Assembly: GCA_026119855.1 (NCBI GenBank) | Contig: JAOWBW010002213.1 | Location: 1-64,000 of the forward strand | DNA length: 64,000 nucleotides | Source: Campanula takesimana | Lineage: Eukaryota > Streptophyta > Magnoliopsida > Asterales > Campanulaceae | Direction of reading: 5' to 3' | Shown: in pieces, positions 11,000 to 21,711 of the stretch | Layout of the letters: each line of letters begins with the position of its first letter | Numbering within the stretch: the first letter of the stretch is position 1 | Translations under genes and position numbers: made by a program | The notes under the pieces: generated by a model | The model's input: only the letters and a program-made list of their open reading frames with translations | Told to the model about the DNA's origin: nothing | Database searches by the model: none

Positions 11000-11790
11000 T
11001 TCACCCCTTCTTTAAATGGATTCGTCCCCGAATCATATACCATAAAAGAACATCCCATGGACATTGTAACGTAATGCTTGGACTTCTCTTTGTCGATCAA
11101 CCGGCCCGGCTTCGTAGGCAAGGAACCTGAAACAAAATATTTAGAAATACAAAGAGAACTGAGATATGTTCCTTTTCCCTTGCACCCACTATTCTCCATG
11201 TCCTTCAATAGGCACAAAACAAACCGACGCCCATGCGTAGCCAAACGGATCACATTAGTACGCCCACAATGCATGGAACCCACATCAAAATGCCACGGCC
11301 TACCAAGCAATATCTGACAAGCGCTCATATCCACAACATCGCATATAATCACATCCATATATTTCCCAATTGAAAACGGAATGATATATTGTTGTGTTAC
11401 CTTCACAGAACCAGTAGCATTGATCCTCCAACAATATAAGGAGACGGATGGTTACGCACCTCAAGCTTAAGATTATTGACCAAACCTCGTGCCACCAAAT
11501 TCTCACTGCTCCCACTATCAATAATAATGCGAACCGCCATATCATTGACCTTACCCTTGGTTCGAAAGATATTATGACGTGAAGGATTATCTCCTCCGCG
11601 GGAGTAGTCAACTTACGAACCACACACGTGGAATGTTCGTCTCCGTCATCCTCCTCCTCATTAGGATCATAAACCTCCTCGCAATCACCGTCAGCATCAT
11701 CAGCATCCTCTCGAGCCACCACATTAACATTCTTTCGAAGAGGACAACCACTAGAAATATGTTCTGTCTACCCACATTTAAAACACTTGG
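11000..11790 (-). pseudogene. Zinc knuckle and aspartic protease fragment of the split gypsy-like element
   Basis: Read from 11790 downwards this resumes the Gag frame of 21403-21711 at the CTTGG target site. A CX2CX4HX4C zinc knuckle (CFKCG...H....C) lies at the junction, with a TAG stop inside it at the codon after CFKCG. After an acidic stretch, the protease motif IIIDSGSSENLVARG has its catalytic Asp codon at 11517-11519. It is followed by an ILLGRPW motif (the usual ILGR(P/D)W), and the coding region ends at the purine tract. Frameshifts occur around 11400-11430 and 11590. It is not functional, and no RT follows. Confidence 0.75.
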
Positions 11791-12530
11791 TGTAACACCC
11801 ATCGAATTTCCTGTTAAATATTTGACATACTCGTTAAATTCTTGAACTTGCATATTATGTGTTAGTTTTACTTGGGTTAATTTATTAACTGCTTTAAATG
11901 TTAAGGTGGTTAAATGTTTAGTTTTGACTTTTGGGTCATTTGTGAAAATTTGACTTTAGGGGCCTTTTTGTTAAAAGTGAAACTTGAGGGGCCTAAGTGT
12001 CATTTTTGAAACTTCCAAGTATATCAAGACTTGGGTTGCCTGGGAAAGTCACTTTCCCCAAATTTCTTACGCTCCCTCTGTGTGAAAATAAAAAGCTAGG
12101 GTTTGGATTTTCCCTATTCCCGACTCCTCGAGTTTAATTATCCCTCCGTTCTTGCTTCCGATCCCGGATTAATATTCGTGGCGTTGAATAGAGCGTTCCA
12201 GGCCGAACAGAAATAAGTTTTGGACAACTTGAATTTTGACTAGGTAAGTTATTAGCTCCCCCTTGCTTGTAATAACATGCATAAATGTTATTCTCGATAC
12301 TTGTGAATGTTAATTTTGTGTTTGGGGTGATTTTTGTGGTACTTGTAAATTTGGGACAAAAGGAGTAAAATTCCCCTGTGTAAAATTATAAAAGGATTTG
12401 GAAAGATGAGTTTGAATGATGTTATGCCTTTTCTGGGAATGTTGAATTTGTTAGGAAATGTTACTCCTACGTTTGGAACGGAAAATATTTCAACCTGGGA
12501 AAGAATGAAAATTTCGCATTGTAGTACACT

Positions 12531-12638
12531 GTGCGACCGCACAAAAATTAGTGTGCGACCGCACATCTTTCTGAAGGATTTTTCAAAGAAATTGACATGC
12601 AAGTGTGCGCCGCACAGTCCATTATGGGCGACCGCACA
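12531..12638 (+). promoter_or_regulatory. Repeated GTGCGACCGCAC motifs in LTR
   Basis: Two exact GTGCGACCGCAC copies (12531, 12553) and two near copies (12605, 12627) lie 60 bp upstream of the TATA box. The motif is palindromic at its edges (GTGCG...CGCAC). In the 3' LTR the third copy reads GTGCGGCCGCAC, so the two LTRs differ by one base here. Confidence 0.5.
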
Positions 12639-12701
12639 GTTGTCTGAAAAACCAAGATTTTGTTTAAAGTTTGTATAAAGTTGGAAGTAACCCTAGTTAA
12701 G

Positions 12702-12709
12702 GTATATAA
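12702..12709 (+). promoter_or_regulatory. TATA box of the Tekay/Del-like LTR
   Basis: GTATATAA lies 60 bp downstream of the motif cluster. The 3' LTR has the same sequence near 19796. Inferred from motif and position. Confidence 0.5.
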
Positions 12710-14303
12710 CCTTAATATAAGATGTCCTAGCAAGTGTTGTGATACTTTAGGGGCATCAGACTTGGTCTTAACCATGTATACTCATTGAATTAAAATGAGA
12801 ACATAAGTATAAGAGTAGTATCTCTTCTTTATGTCTTGAAAGTGCTATGAACAAGCACTAATGTGTTATACTTGTTGTGAATCCGATGCTTGTGCACCTT
12901 AGAGGCATTAGCATAAGGTCTTAGACTTGAACATCCTAAGATTAGGATTGGGATTTGGTAAGAGTAAATGTATAACTCTTATACTTGTTTGAATGTCCAA
13001 AGATTGGAAGTTATAACTTGAAGTATAAGACATTAAAAGCTTGTACGTGATTTGAACATCCAAAGAATTGGATTAAGACTTGAATATAAGATAATAAAAT
13101 CTTGTACATGGCTTGACACCAATACATATGTATGGTAGTGAACTTGAAAGTGCTATGAACAAGCACTAACGTGTATGAGACATGTTCTTGTTGTGTATGT
13201 GCAAATATTGCATACATTTTCTTGATACAAGGTGACTTCTTGAGTACTTGAAGCATGTTCCTTGTTGAGCTAGTCCACTACATTTGGATTAGTTCCTCTC
13301 CCGTTGTTCAAGTAAATATCTACTTGTACTTTCTTGTGTGAGTCCAGCTGGTTCTCCTTGCTTGTTCGAAAATGTATAGGTTCACGCTTGTCGCGAGAGC
13401 TGGGGTTTAAGTGACAATCGGGTCCCTATGTATTTCCGCCCGACCCCTTACTACCGGCCATAGTAAGGGCATAGCTTCCTTAGTTGGAGCAATAAGCCTG
13501 ACTTAAGTGAATGCTAAACTCCCGTCCCGAACACCTCATGAATAATCATGAGTACTGATATTGAGAATGACACTGGTTACCGGGTCTTCTGATATATACT
13601 GAATAATCAGTTCCTGTTATTGATCGTGATGTCAAAGTAATACAAGCTTCGACAACAATGGTATTCTTGGGAGGAATAAGGAAGGAAGCAATATCCTTAT
13701 AACTTGCTTGTTTAGCTTATGTGCTACTTGATGAGTGGATTCTCCTCCCATATACTTGTTACTTGATGATACTTGAGATATGATTATTTGAGTATCTACT
13801 TGAATTGCATGATAACATGTCATGTAGTTGCATCTAATAGCTTACTGAGATTTATCTCACCCTTTATTTGTCCCCCCCCCAGGAAAGAAGGATAGTGCGC
13901 AGTGAGGCTCGACATAGTTGGGAGCTTGCTTCGCAGGTCGTGATTATTTTGGGGGCTTGTGTCCTTTTACACTTGGTGAGGACGATGTATTATGGGTTTT
14001 GTAACTCCTTATTTTGGGGTAGACAGTTCTTGTTGTCACTAGACATCTTGTATAGTACTCTTAATGCCAGCTTATGTGCTAGGCATGTTTCCGCTGTGTA
14101 TGTATTAAGTTTGGTTTTAAATTTTCTTGTATAGAACTCGTGTTGTGAGCTAGTATAGCTCCTTACTCTAGAGTATATATATCATGTCAGTTTGTTAAAC
14201 AAATGTCATTAAGTTTCTTGTTAAGTTTCTTGTTTCCCGTTAGGCACTCCATCCAGGTTCGAGGTTCTATTAGGGGATCCCGGGACCTGGGGGCGTGTCA
14301 GGT

Positions 14304-14315
14304 TGGTATCAGAGC
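14304..14315 (+). other. Primer-binding site
   Basis: TGGTATCAGAGC lies three bases after the 5' LTR. It is the usual plant PBS complementary to the 3' end of initiator tRNA-Met. Confidence 0.95.
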
Positions 14316-14386
14316 TACCCTGGTTTAGCTACCCTGTTTAGCTACCTTGGTTTGCTCTAAGTCTGGATAGGGTCTATGGCCTAGGT

Positions 14387-17188
14387 ATGGGTGAGTCTTG
14401 GGGTGTTATTAATAACGCTGAGTGTTTGCCTATAGGTACAATGAGTTCTGAAGGTACTAGTGGCAGTAATCAGCTGAGATCTATAACTCCTCAAGAAGAA
14501 ATGGTTGATAATGTTGACTGGGATTATCCTAATCGCCTTACAAGGTTCTTGAAGCTGAAACCTCGTAGTTTTGACGGGGAATTTGATGCTAAAAAGGCAG
14601 AGGAGTGGATTGAAAGTATTGAGAAGATCTTTACAGCCTTGAGATGTGCAGGTGGTGATAAGGTAACCTTTGCAACCTTTAAACTTGAGAAAGCCGCTGA
14701 ACATTGGTGGCAAGTGTTGAGTAAAAGTTGGGAACTGGAAGGTGTACCACAGACATGGGAGAATTTTCTTAAAGCTTTTAAGTCGCAGTTTATTCCAACA
14801 GTGGTCCAAGATAGGAAAGAGATGGAATTTCTTAATCTGGAGCAGGGAAGTCTGACCGTGGGGCAATACTCAACCAAGTTCACAGAATTGGCGAGGTATT
14901 GTGATCACTTAGTTCCAAATGAAGCTAAGAAGGCCCAGAGGTTTGTTAAAGGGTTAAGGACTGAGTATAGGAAGCAACTTCTTTCTTTACAACTCACTAG
15001 CTATCAGCAAGCAGTGGAGAAGGCTTATACCATTGAAAATGATATTGAAGAACACAAGGTGAAGTTGGGAACAACCATGACTGGTCGTGTATCGGAGAAA
15101 ACTCAGGGATCTGGTTCTAAAGGTGGTAAATCTGGCCGCCAAGATCGTCGATTCCGACAGCCAACTGAAAGCAAAGGTAGTGTATCAATTGGTTCGAGGA
15201 CAACAGTCCAAGGTCCCAGGAGAGTATGTGGCTATTGTTCGAAAGAAGGCCATTCTGAAGACAAGTGTTGGCTAAAGCAAGGAAAGTGTATAGTGTGTGG
15301 TGAAGCGGGGCACTTTGCTAGAAATTGTTCTAAAAGTAAAGTAAATCAAGTTGGGAGTACAAGTCAGCCAGCCTCAGGTTCCAAGAGAGATAGTGGTGGT
15401 CGACCAAAAGTTCAGGGTCGAGTGTTTGCTTTAGATCAGCAGGGTGTAGCTGAGTCTTCTGCGGTCATAGGAGGTATTATATTACTTTCTAGTACGAGAG
15501 CGCGAGTCTTGATAGATCCAGGCTCATCTCATTCTTATGTGGCATCTCATTTTGTGTCGCATTTGCATGTTCTTCCTGATTCTATGCCTTATGTGCTAGA
15601 AGTATCTTCCCCTATGGGAGATTGCATGTTTACTTCTGAGGTTTACAAGAAATGTGAGGTTCTTGTGGGTGATCATTCCCTTCTTGCTGACCTAGTCGTG
15701 TTACCTATAAGGGACTTTGACGTGATTCTTGGCATGGATTGGCTATATGTGCATCATGCATCTGTTGATTGTTATAGAAAAGTAGTAACTTTTTCTATTC
15801 CTGGTTTGCCTGATTTTACCTTTGAAGGTGATAGGCCTTTATGTGCTATACATGTTATTTCTGCTTTAAAAGCTAGAAAACTTTTATCTCGTGGTTGTGC
15901 CGGGTATCTCGCATGTGTACTTGATCAGAGTTTGTCTGTTCCCAAGATAGAGGATATTCCTGTTGTGTCTGAATTTTCAGATGTGTTATCTTCTGAGTAT
16001 AGCATGCCACCTGATCGAGAGCTTGAGTTCTGTATTGAGTTATTACCAGGTACAGCACCAATCTCTAAAGCACCTTATAGAATGGCTCCAGCTGAGTTAA
16101 GAGAGTTGAAAACACAGCTTGAGGAATTGCTTGAAAGGGGTTTCATCAGACCTAGTGTATCACCGTGGGGTGCACCAGTGTTATTTGTTAGAAAGAAAGA
16201 TGGGACTCTGCGATTGTGTATTGATTACAGAGATCTTAATCAGGTAACTATCAAGAACAAATATCCGTTACCTCATATTGATGACTTGTTTGATCAGCTT
16301 CAGGGTTCAGTAGTGTATTCGAAGCTTGACTTGAGAAGTGGTTATCATCAGTTGAAAATCAGATCTGAGGATATACCAAAGACAGCTTTCCGTACCAGGT
16401 ATGGGCATTATGAATTTATTGTTATGCCATTCGGTTTGACAAATGCTCCAGCTGTATTTATGGATTTGATGAACCGTATCTTCAAGCCATATCTTGATTG
16501 CTTCGTGGTGGTATTCATTGATGATATTCTTGTGTATTCTAAGTCACGGGCTGAGCATGAACAACATCTCAGAGTAGTATTACAAGTTCTTCGTGAGAAA
16601 CAACTATTTGCAAAATTCAGCAAATGTGCTTTCTGGTTAGAAGAAGTTTCATTCTTGGGGCATGTGGTGTCTGCTACTGGTATTGCAGTAGATCCTTCCA
16701 AAGTTGAAGCAGTTGTAAACTGGAAGAGGCCAACTACAGTGACTGAGATCCGTAGTTTCTTGGGCTTAGCTAGTTATTATCGGAGGTTCATTGAGGGATT
16801 CTCCAAGATTGCTACTCCATTGACTAATATGACTCGAAAAGCTATTTCTTTTGAGTGGAATGACAAATGTGAAGCAAGTTTTCAGGAGTTGAAAAGGCGT
16901 TTGACTACAGCTCCAGTCTTGGCTTTGCCTAATGGTTCTGAGCATTTCATGGTTTATACTGATGCTTCTAAAGAAGGATTGGGTTGTGTTCTAATGCAAG
17001 ATGGCAAGGTAATAGCTTATGCTTCTCGAAAACTATCTCCTTATGAAAAGAATTATCCTACTCATGATTTAGAGTTGGCTGCGATTATTTTTGCTTTGCA
17101 TAAATGGAGGCATTACTTGTATGGAACTAAATTTGAAGTCTTTACTGATCATAAAAGCTTGAAGTACTTGTTTTCTGAAAGAGCTTAA
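14387..17188 (+). CDS. Gag-Pol polyprotein, N-terminal part (Gag, protease, RT, most of RNase H)
   Basis: 933 codons. Gag core is at about residues 60-230 (AAEHWWQ, YSTKFTELARYCDHL). Two CCHC zinc knuckles lie at about 281-294 (CGYC....H....C) and 301-314 (CIVC....H....C). The protease has DPGSSHS with Asp377, a variant of the usual DTGA, and a later ILGMDWL. RT has the KKDGTLR and LDLRSGYHQ blocks and the active site FIDD at 710-713. RNase H has the catalytic Asp in YTDAS at about 859, then E and D (TDHKS). The frame ends with a premature stop after SERA, inside RNase H, and the rest continues in another frame at 17190. This fits a small deletion or 1-nt insertion near 17180. An alternative start is the Met at 14441 (MSSEGTSGS). 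Acts in virus-like particles and, through integrase, in the nucleus. Confidence 0.93.
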   Translation: MGESWGVINNAECLPIGTMSSEGTSGSNQLRSITPQEEMVDNVDWDYPNRLTRFLKLKPRSFDGEFDAKKAEEWIESIEKIFTALRCAGGDKVTFATFKLEKAAEHWWQVLSKSWELEGVPQTWENFLKAFKSQFIPTVVQDRKEMEFLNLEQGSLTVGQYSTKFTELARYCDHLVPNEAKKAQRFVKGLRTEYRKQLLSLQLTSYQQAVEKAYTIENDIEEHKVKLGTTMTGRVSEKTQGSGSKGGKSGRQDRRFRQPTESKGSVSIGSRTTVQGPRRVCGYCSKEGHSEDKCWLKQGKCIVCGEAGHFARNCSKSKVNQVGSTSQPASGSKRDSGGRPKVQGRVFALDQQGVAESSAVIGGIILLSSTRARVLIDPGSSHSYVASHFVSHLHVLPDSMPYVLEVSSPMGDCMFTSEVYKKCEVLVGDHSLLADLVVLPIRDFDVILGMDWLYVHHASVDCYRKVVTFSIPGLPDFTFEGDRPLCAIHVISALKARKLLSRGCAGYLACVLDQSLSVPKIEDIPVVSEFSDVLSSEYSMPPDRELEFCIELLPGTAPISKAPYRMAPAELRELKTQLEELLERGFIRPSVSPWGAPVLFVRKKDGTLRLCIDYRDLNQVTIKNKYPLPHIDDLFDQLQGSVVYSKLDLRSGYHQLKIRSEDIPKTAFRTRYGHYEFIVMPFGLTNAPAVFMDLMNRIFKPYLDCFVVVFIDDILVYSKSRAEHEQHLRVVLQVLREKQLFAKFSKCAFWLEEVSFLGHVVSATGIAVDPSKVEAVVNWKRPTTVTEIRSFLGLASYYRRFIEGFSKIATPLTNMTRKAISFEWNDKCEASFQELKRRLTTAPVLALPNGSEHFMVYTDASKEGLGCVLMQDGKVIAYASRKLSPYEKNYPTHDLELAAIIFALHKWRHYLYGTKFEVFTDHKSLKYLFSERA

Positions 17189-17189
17189 T

Positions 17190-18848
17190 ATGAGACAACG
17201 TAGATGGATGGAGAAATTGAAGGATCATGATTGTACTATCCTTTATCATCCAGGAAAAGCCAATGTTGTGGCAGATGCACTGAGCAGAAAGACTTATATT
17301 TCTTGCCTGATGATTCGTGAATGGAAGATGTTTGAAGACTTGTGTGATTGGGGTCCTTGTGAATCAAATCATGGAGTTATGTTTGCGAATATAAAAGCTA
17401 CTTCAGATTTACTCCAACAGATCAAAGAAGCTCAGGTAGTTGATTCTGAATTGCAGAAAATCATTAGTGGAATGAATGAAGGAAAGCAACCAGATTTTTC
17501 TTTTAATAGTGATGGAATTCTTACCTTCCGAAGTCGAGTTTGTATTCCAGTTGATCCTGAGATTAAGAAGAAAGTTCTTGAAGAGGCTCACAAGGCCAAG
17601 TATACTATTCATCCTGGAAGTACTAAAATGTATCAAGACTTGAAGAAACATTTCTGGTGGAACAATATGAAAAGAGAGATTGCTGAGTATGTTTCCAAAT
17701 GTTTGACTTGTCAACAAGTAAAAGTGGAACATCAACGTCCAGCAGGTTTGTTGCAACCATTGGAAATTCCGGAGTGGAAATGGGAACATATTACTATGGA
17801 TTTTGTGACTGGTTTGCCACGTACCAGACGAGGCCATGATGCTGTTTGGGTTATAGTGGACAGGTTGACTAAATCAGCTCATTTCTTGTCTGTTTCCATG
17901 GGATATTCATTGTCTCAATTGGCATCTTTGTATGTTCAGGAGATTATCCGACTGCATGGGGTTCCTATGAGTATTGTATCTGATAGAGATCCTCGTTTTA
18001 CTTCTCGATTCTGGCAGTCTCTTCAGGGTGCCATGGGTACTAAATTGAATTTCAGTACTGCTTTTCATCCTCAATCTGATGGGCAATCTGAGAGACTTAT
18101 ACAGATTGTTGAGGATATGTTACGTGCTTGTGTTATTGATTTCAAAGGCAGTTGGGATACTCATCTTCCTTTGGCTGAGTTTGCTTATAATAACAGTTAT
18201 CAGTCTAGCATTGAAATGGCTCCTTATGAGGCTCTTTATGGCAGAAAATGTAGATCTCCTATATGTTGGGATGAAGTGGGAGAAGCTAGACTCTTGGGTC
18301 CTGAAATGGTTCAACAGTCAGTTGAAAGTGTGAAACTTATTCGAGATAGATTGCGCACAGCTCAGAGTAGACAAAAGAGTTATGCAGATCATCGTAGAAG
18401 GGATCTTGAATTCCAGGTAGGTGACTTTGTATTCTTGAAGGTCTCTCCTCGTAGAGGTATAAAGAGATTTGGGAAAAAAGGAAAGTTATCTCCTCGTTAT
18501 ATCGGTCCATTTGAGATTCTTGAAAGAGTTGGGAAGTTGGCTTATAGAGTGGCTTTACCTCCTTCTTTATCTGGTATTCATGATGTGTTCCATGTATCTA
18601 TGCTTCGCAAGTATATGGCAGATGAATCACATGTTCTTGAGTATGAGGCTATTCCATTTCAGCCTGATTTGTCTTATGAGGAACAGCCTGTTGAAATTCT
18701 TGACTGGAAAGAGCAAGTATTGCGTACCAAAAGGATTCCTATTGTGAAGGTCCTGTGGAGAAATCATGAAATTGAAGAGGCTACTTGGGAAACCGAGAAA
18801 GAGATGCGAGATAAATACCCGAGCCTATTTGAAAACTTTGGTAAGTAA
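17190..18848 (+). CDS. Gag-Pol polyprotein, C-terminal part (end of RNase H, integrase, chromodomain-like tail)
   Basis: 552 codons, continuing the preceding frame after a frameshift; the first Met is internal and not a natural start. It opens with the RNase H end (MRQRRWMEKLKDHDCTI) and the DALSRK linker. The integrase zinc region includes HPGSTKMY (His about 141) and CLTCQQ. The catalytic triad is D204 (MDFVTG), D265 (SDRDPRF) and E301 (GQSERL), spacing D-60-D-35-E. The tail has the GPFEI/VFHVSMLRKY module and a chromodomain-like segment (PVEILDWKE...VKVLWRNH..EEATWE) typical of plant chromoviruses, which may steer integration to heterochromatin. The end is intact (FENFGK, stop), just before the purine tract. 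Confidence 0.93.
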   Translation: MRQRRWMEKLKDHDCTILYHPGKANVVADALSRKTYISCLMIREWKMFEDLCDWGPCESNHGVMFANIKATSDLLQQIKEAQVVDSELQKIISGMNEGKQPDFSFNSDGILTFRSRVCIPVDPEIKKKVLEEAHKAKYTIHPGSTKMYQDLKKHFWWNNMKREIAEYVSKCLTCQQVKVEHQRPAGLLQPLEIPEWKWEHITMDFVTGLPRTRRGHDAVWVIVDRLTKSAHFLSVSMGYSLSQLASLYVQEIIRLHGVPMSIVSDRDPRFTSRFWQSLQGAMGTKLNFSTAFHPQSDGQSERLIQIVEDMLRACVIDFKGSWDTHLPLAEFAYNNSYQSSIEMAPYEALYGRKCRSPICWDEVGEARLLGPEMVQQSVESVKLIRDRLRTAQSRQKSYADHRRRDLEFQVGDFVFLKVSPRRGIKRFGKKGKLSPRYIGPFEILERVGKLAYRVALPPSLSGIHDVFHVSMLRKYMADESHVLEYEAIPFQPDLSYEEQPVEILDWKEQVLRTKRIPIVKVLWRNHEIEEATWETEKEMRDKYPSLFENFGK

Positions 18849-18870
18849 AAATTCGTGGGCGAATTTTCTT

Positions 18871-18884
18871 TAAGGTGGGGAGGA
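18871..18884 (+). other. Polypurine tract
   Basis: taaggtggggagga lies directly before the 3' LTR and is the expected plus-strand primer site. Confidence 0.9.
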
Positions 18885-21397
18885 TGTAACACCCATCGAA
18901 TTTCCTGTTAAATATTTGACATACTCGTTAAATTCTTGAACTTGCATATTATGTGTTAGTTTTACTTGGGTTAATTTATTAACTGCTTTAAATGTTAAGG
19001 TGGTTAAATGTTTAGTTTTGACTTTTGGGTCATTTGTGAAAATTTGACTTTAGGGGCCTTTTTGTTAAAAGTGAAACTTGAGGGGCCTAAGTGTCATTTT
19101 TGAAAATTCCAAGTATATCAAGACTTGGGTTGCCTGGGAAAGTCACTTTCCCCAAATTTCTTACGCTCCCTCTGTGTGAAAATAAAAAGCTAGGGTTTGG
19201 ATTTTCCCTATTCCCGACTCCTCGAGTTTAATTATCCATCCGTTCTTGCTTCCGATCCCGGATTAATATTCGTGGCGTTGAATAGAGCGTTCCAGGCCGA
19301 ACAGAAATAAGTTTTGGTCAACTTGAATTTTGACTAGGTAAGTTATTAGCTCCCCCTTGCTTGTAATAACATGCATAAATGTTATTCTCGATACTTGTGA
19401 ATGTTAATTTTGTGTTTGGGGTGATTTTTGTGGTACTTGTAAATTTGGGACAAAAGGAGTAAAATTCCCCTGTGTAAAATTATAAAAGGATTTGGAAAGA
19501 TGAGTTTGAATGATGTTATGCCTTTTCTGGGAATGTTGAATTTGTTAGGAAATGTTACTCCTACGTTTGGAACGGAAAATATTCCAACCTGGGAAAGAAT
19601 GAAAATTTCGCATTGTAGTACACTGTGCGACCGCACAAAAATTAGTGTGCGACCGCACATCTTTCTGAAGGATTTTTCAAAGAAATTGACATGCAAGTGT
19701 GCGGCCGCACAGTCCATTATGGGCGACCGCACAGTTGTCTGAAAAACCAAGATTTTGTTTAAAGTTTGTATAAAGTTGGAAGTAACCCTAGTTAAGGTAT
19801 ATAACCTTAATATAAGATGTCCTAGCAAGTGTTGTGATACTTTAGGGGCATCAGACTTGGTCTTAACCATGTATACTCATTGAATTAAAATGAGAACATA
19901 AGTATAAGAGTAGTATCTCTTCTTTATGTCTTGAAAGTGCTATGAACAAGCACTAATGTGTTATACTTGTTGTGAATCCGATGCTTGTGCACCTTAGAGG
20001 CATTAGCATAAGGTCTTAGACTTGAACATCCTAAGATTAGGATTGGGATTTGGTAAGAGTAAATGTATAACTCTTATACTTGTTTGAATGTCCAAAGATT
20101 GGAATTTATAACTTGAAGTATAAGACATTAAAAGCTTGTACGTGATTTGAACATCCAAAGAATTGGATTAAGACTTGAATATAAGATAATAAAATCTTGT
20201 ACATGGCTTGACACCAATACATATGTATGGTAGTGAACTTGAAAGTGCTATGAACAAGCACTAACGTGTATGAGACATGTTCTTGTTGTGTATGTGCAAA
20301 TATTGCATACATTTTCTTGATACAAGGTGACTTCTTGAGTACTTGAAGCATGTTCCTTGTTGAGCTAGTCCACTACATTTGGATTAGTTCCTCTCCCGTT
20401 GTTCAAGTAAATATCTACTTGTACTTTCTTGTGTGAGTCCAGCTGGTTCTCCTTGCTTGTTCGAAAATGTATAGGTTCACGCTTGTCGCGAGAGCTGGGG
20501 TTTAAGTGACAATCGGGTCCCTATGTATTTCCGCCCGACCCCTTACTACCGGCCATAGTAAGGGCATAGCTTCCTTAGTTGGAGCAATAAGCCTGACTTA
20601 AGTGAATGCTAAACTCCCGTCCCGAACACCTCATGAATAATCATGAGTACTGATATTGAGAATGACACTGGTTACCGGGTCTTCTGATATATACTGAATA
20701 ATCAGTTCCTGTTATTGATCGTGATGTCAAAGTAATACAAGCTTCGACAACAATGGTATTCTTGGGAGGAATAAGGAAGGAAGCAATATCCTTATAACTT
20801 GCTTGTTTAGCTTATGTGCTACTTGATGAGTGGATTCTCCTCTCATATACTTGTTACTTGATGATACTTGAGATATGATTATTTGAGTATCTACTTGAAT
20901 TGCATGATAACATGTCATGTAGTTGCATCTAATAGCTTACTGAGATTTATCTCACCCTTTATTTGTCCCCCCCCCCAGGAAAGAAGGATAGTGCGCAGTG
21001 AGGCTCGACATAGTTGGGAGCTTGCTTCGCAGGTCGTGATTATTTTGGGGCTTGTGTCCTTTTTTCACTTGGTGAGGACGATGTATTATGGGTTTTGTAA
21101 CTCCTTATTTTGGGGTAGACAGTTCTTGTTGTCACTAGACATCTTGTATAGTACTCTTAATGCCAGCTTATGTGCTAGGCATGTTTCCGCTGTGTATGTA
21201 TTAAGTTTGGTTTTAAATTTTCTTGTATAGAACTCGTGTTGTGAGCTAGTATAGCTCCTTACTCTAGAGTATATATATCATGTCAGTTTGTTAAACAAAT
21301 GTCATTAAGTTTCTTGTTAAGTTTCTTGTTTCCCGTTAGGCACTCCATCCAGGTTCGAGGTTCTATTAGGGGATCCCCGGGACCTGGGGGCGTGTCA
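18885..21397 (+). repeat. 3' LTR of the Tekay/Del-like element
   Basis: 2513 bp, TGTAAC...TGTCA, nearly identical to the 5' LTR. The GTGCGACCGCAC cluster is at about 19625-19736, with the third copy as GTGCGGCCGCAC. Followed by the target duplicate CTTGG. Confidence 0.95.
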
Positions 21398-21402
21398 CTT
21401 GG

Positions 21403-21711
21403 TCCCATAATTCTTGGCATAAGGGTTATCCTTCTGTTGACCACCAGTAGCAGGAGGAACTGTCTTTTTAAACGGAACAGCAGGAGATGCCTGTTCTGCT
21501 GCAACGGACATAGAACCCATACCATGCGTCGTCCCTTTAGCCATTACAGAAGTACCAACAGAGGAACTAGCAATTGAGCTCCCAGAAACAGCAAGCTGAC
21601 GCTCAACTGTCGAAGCTCGATCAATGGCCTCAACCTGTTGTTGAATATCATTTTGAAGCCCAGAAATAAACCTAGCAGTTAATTGAGCATCTGATTCGTT
21701 TAAATCGTTAC
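21403..21711 (-). pseudogene. Gag fragment of the split gypsy-like element, C-terminal half
   Basis: Minus frame reading NDLNESDAQLTARFISGL ... NPYAKNYGTK. It continues the Gag N-terminal half at 23235-23959 across the solo LTR (target GTTAC). It runs on into the zinc knuckle at 11790 across the Tekay/Del-like insertion. The S/T/A/G-rich linker before the zinc knuckle is typical of plant gypsy Gag. Confidence 0.8.

Larger units (their letters stand above)
11791..14300 (+). repeat. 5' LTR of the Tekay/Del-like element
   Basis: 2510 bp, begins TGTAACACCCATCG and ends GGGGGCGTGTCA. It includes a CG-rich motif cluster (12531-12638), a TATA box (about 12702-12709) and a C-run near 13873. Open frames within it are not genes. 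Confidence 0.95.
11791..21397 (+). mobile_element. Nearly complete Ty3/gypsy (Tekay/Del-like) retrotransposon
   Basis: 9.6 kb, flanked by the exact 5-bp duplication CTTGG (11786-11790 and 21398-21402). LTRs of about 2.5 kb differ by roughly seven substitutions and a few 1-2 bp indels by eye, so the insertion is young. PBS, gag-pol, polypurine tract and both LTRs are present. The domain order protease-RT-RNase H-integrase and the chromodomain-like C terminus place it in the plant chromovirus group, probably Tekay/Del. One frameshift near 17180 breaks the polyprotein. It sits inside the gag-protease element 10512-24479, in the opposite orientation. Confidence 0.95.

Noticed and set aside
12288..12775. 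Frames within the gypsy LTRs at 12288-12775 and 19382-19870
   Set aside because: They occur in both LTRs because the LTRs are identical copies; they overlap promoter motifs and show no domain.
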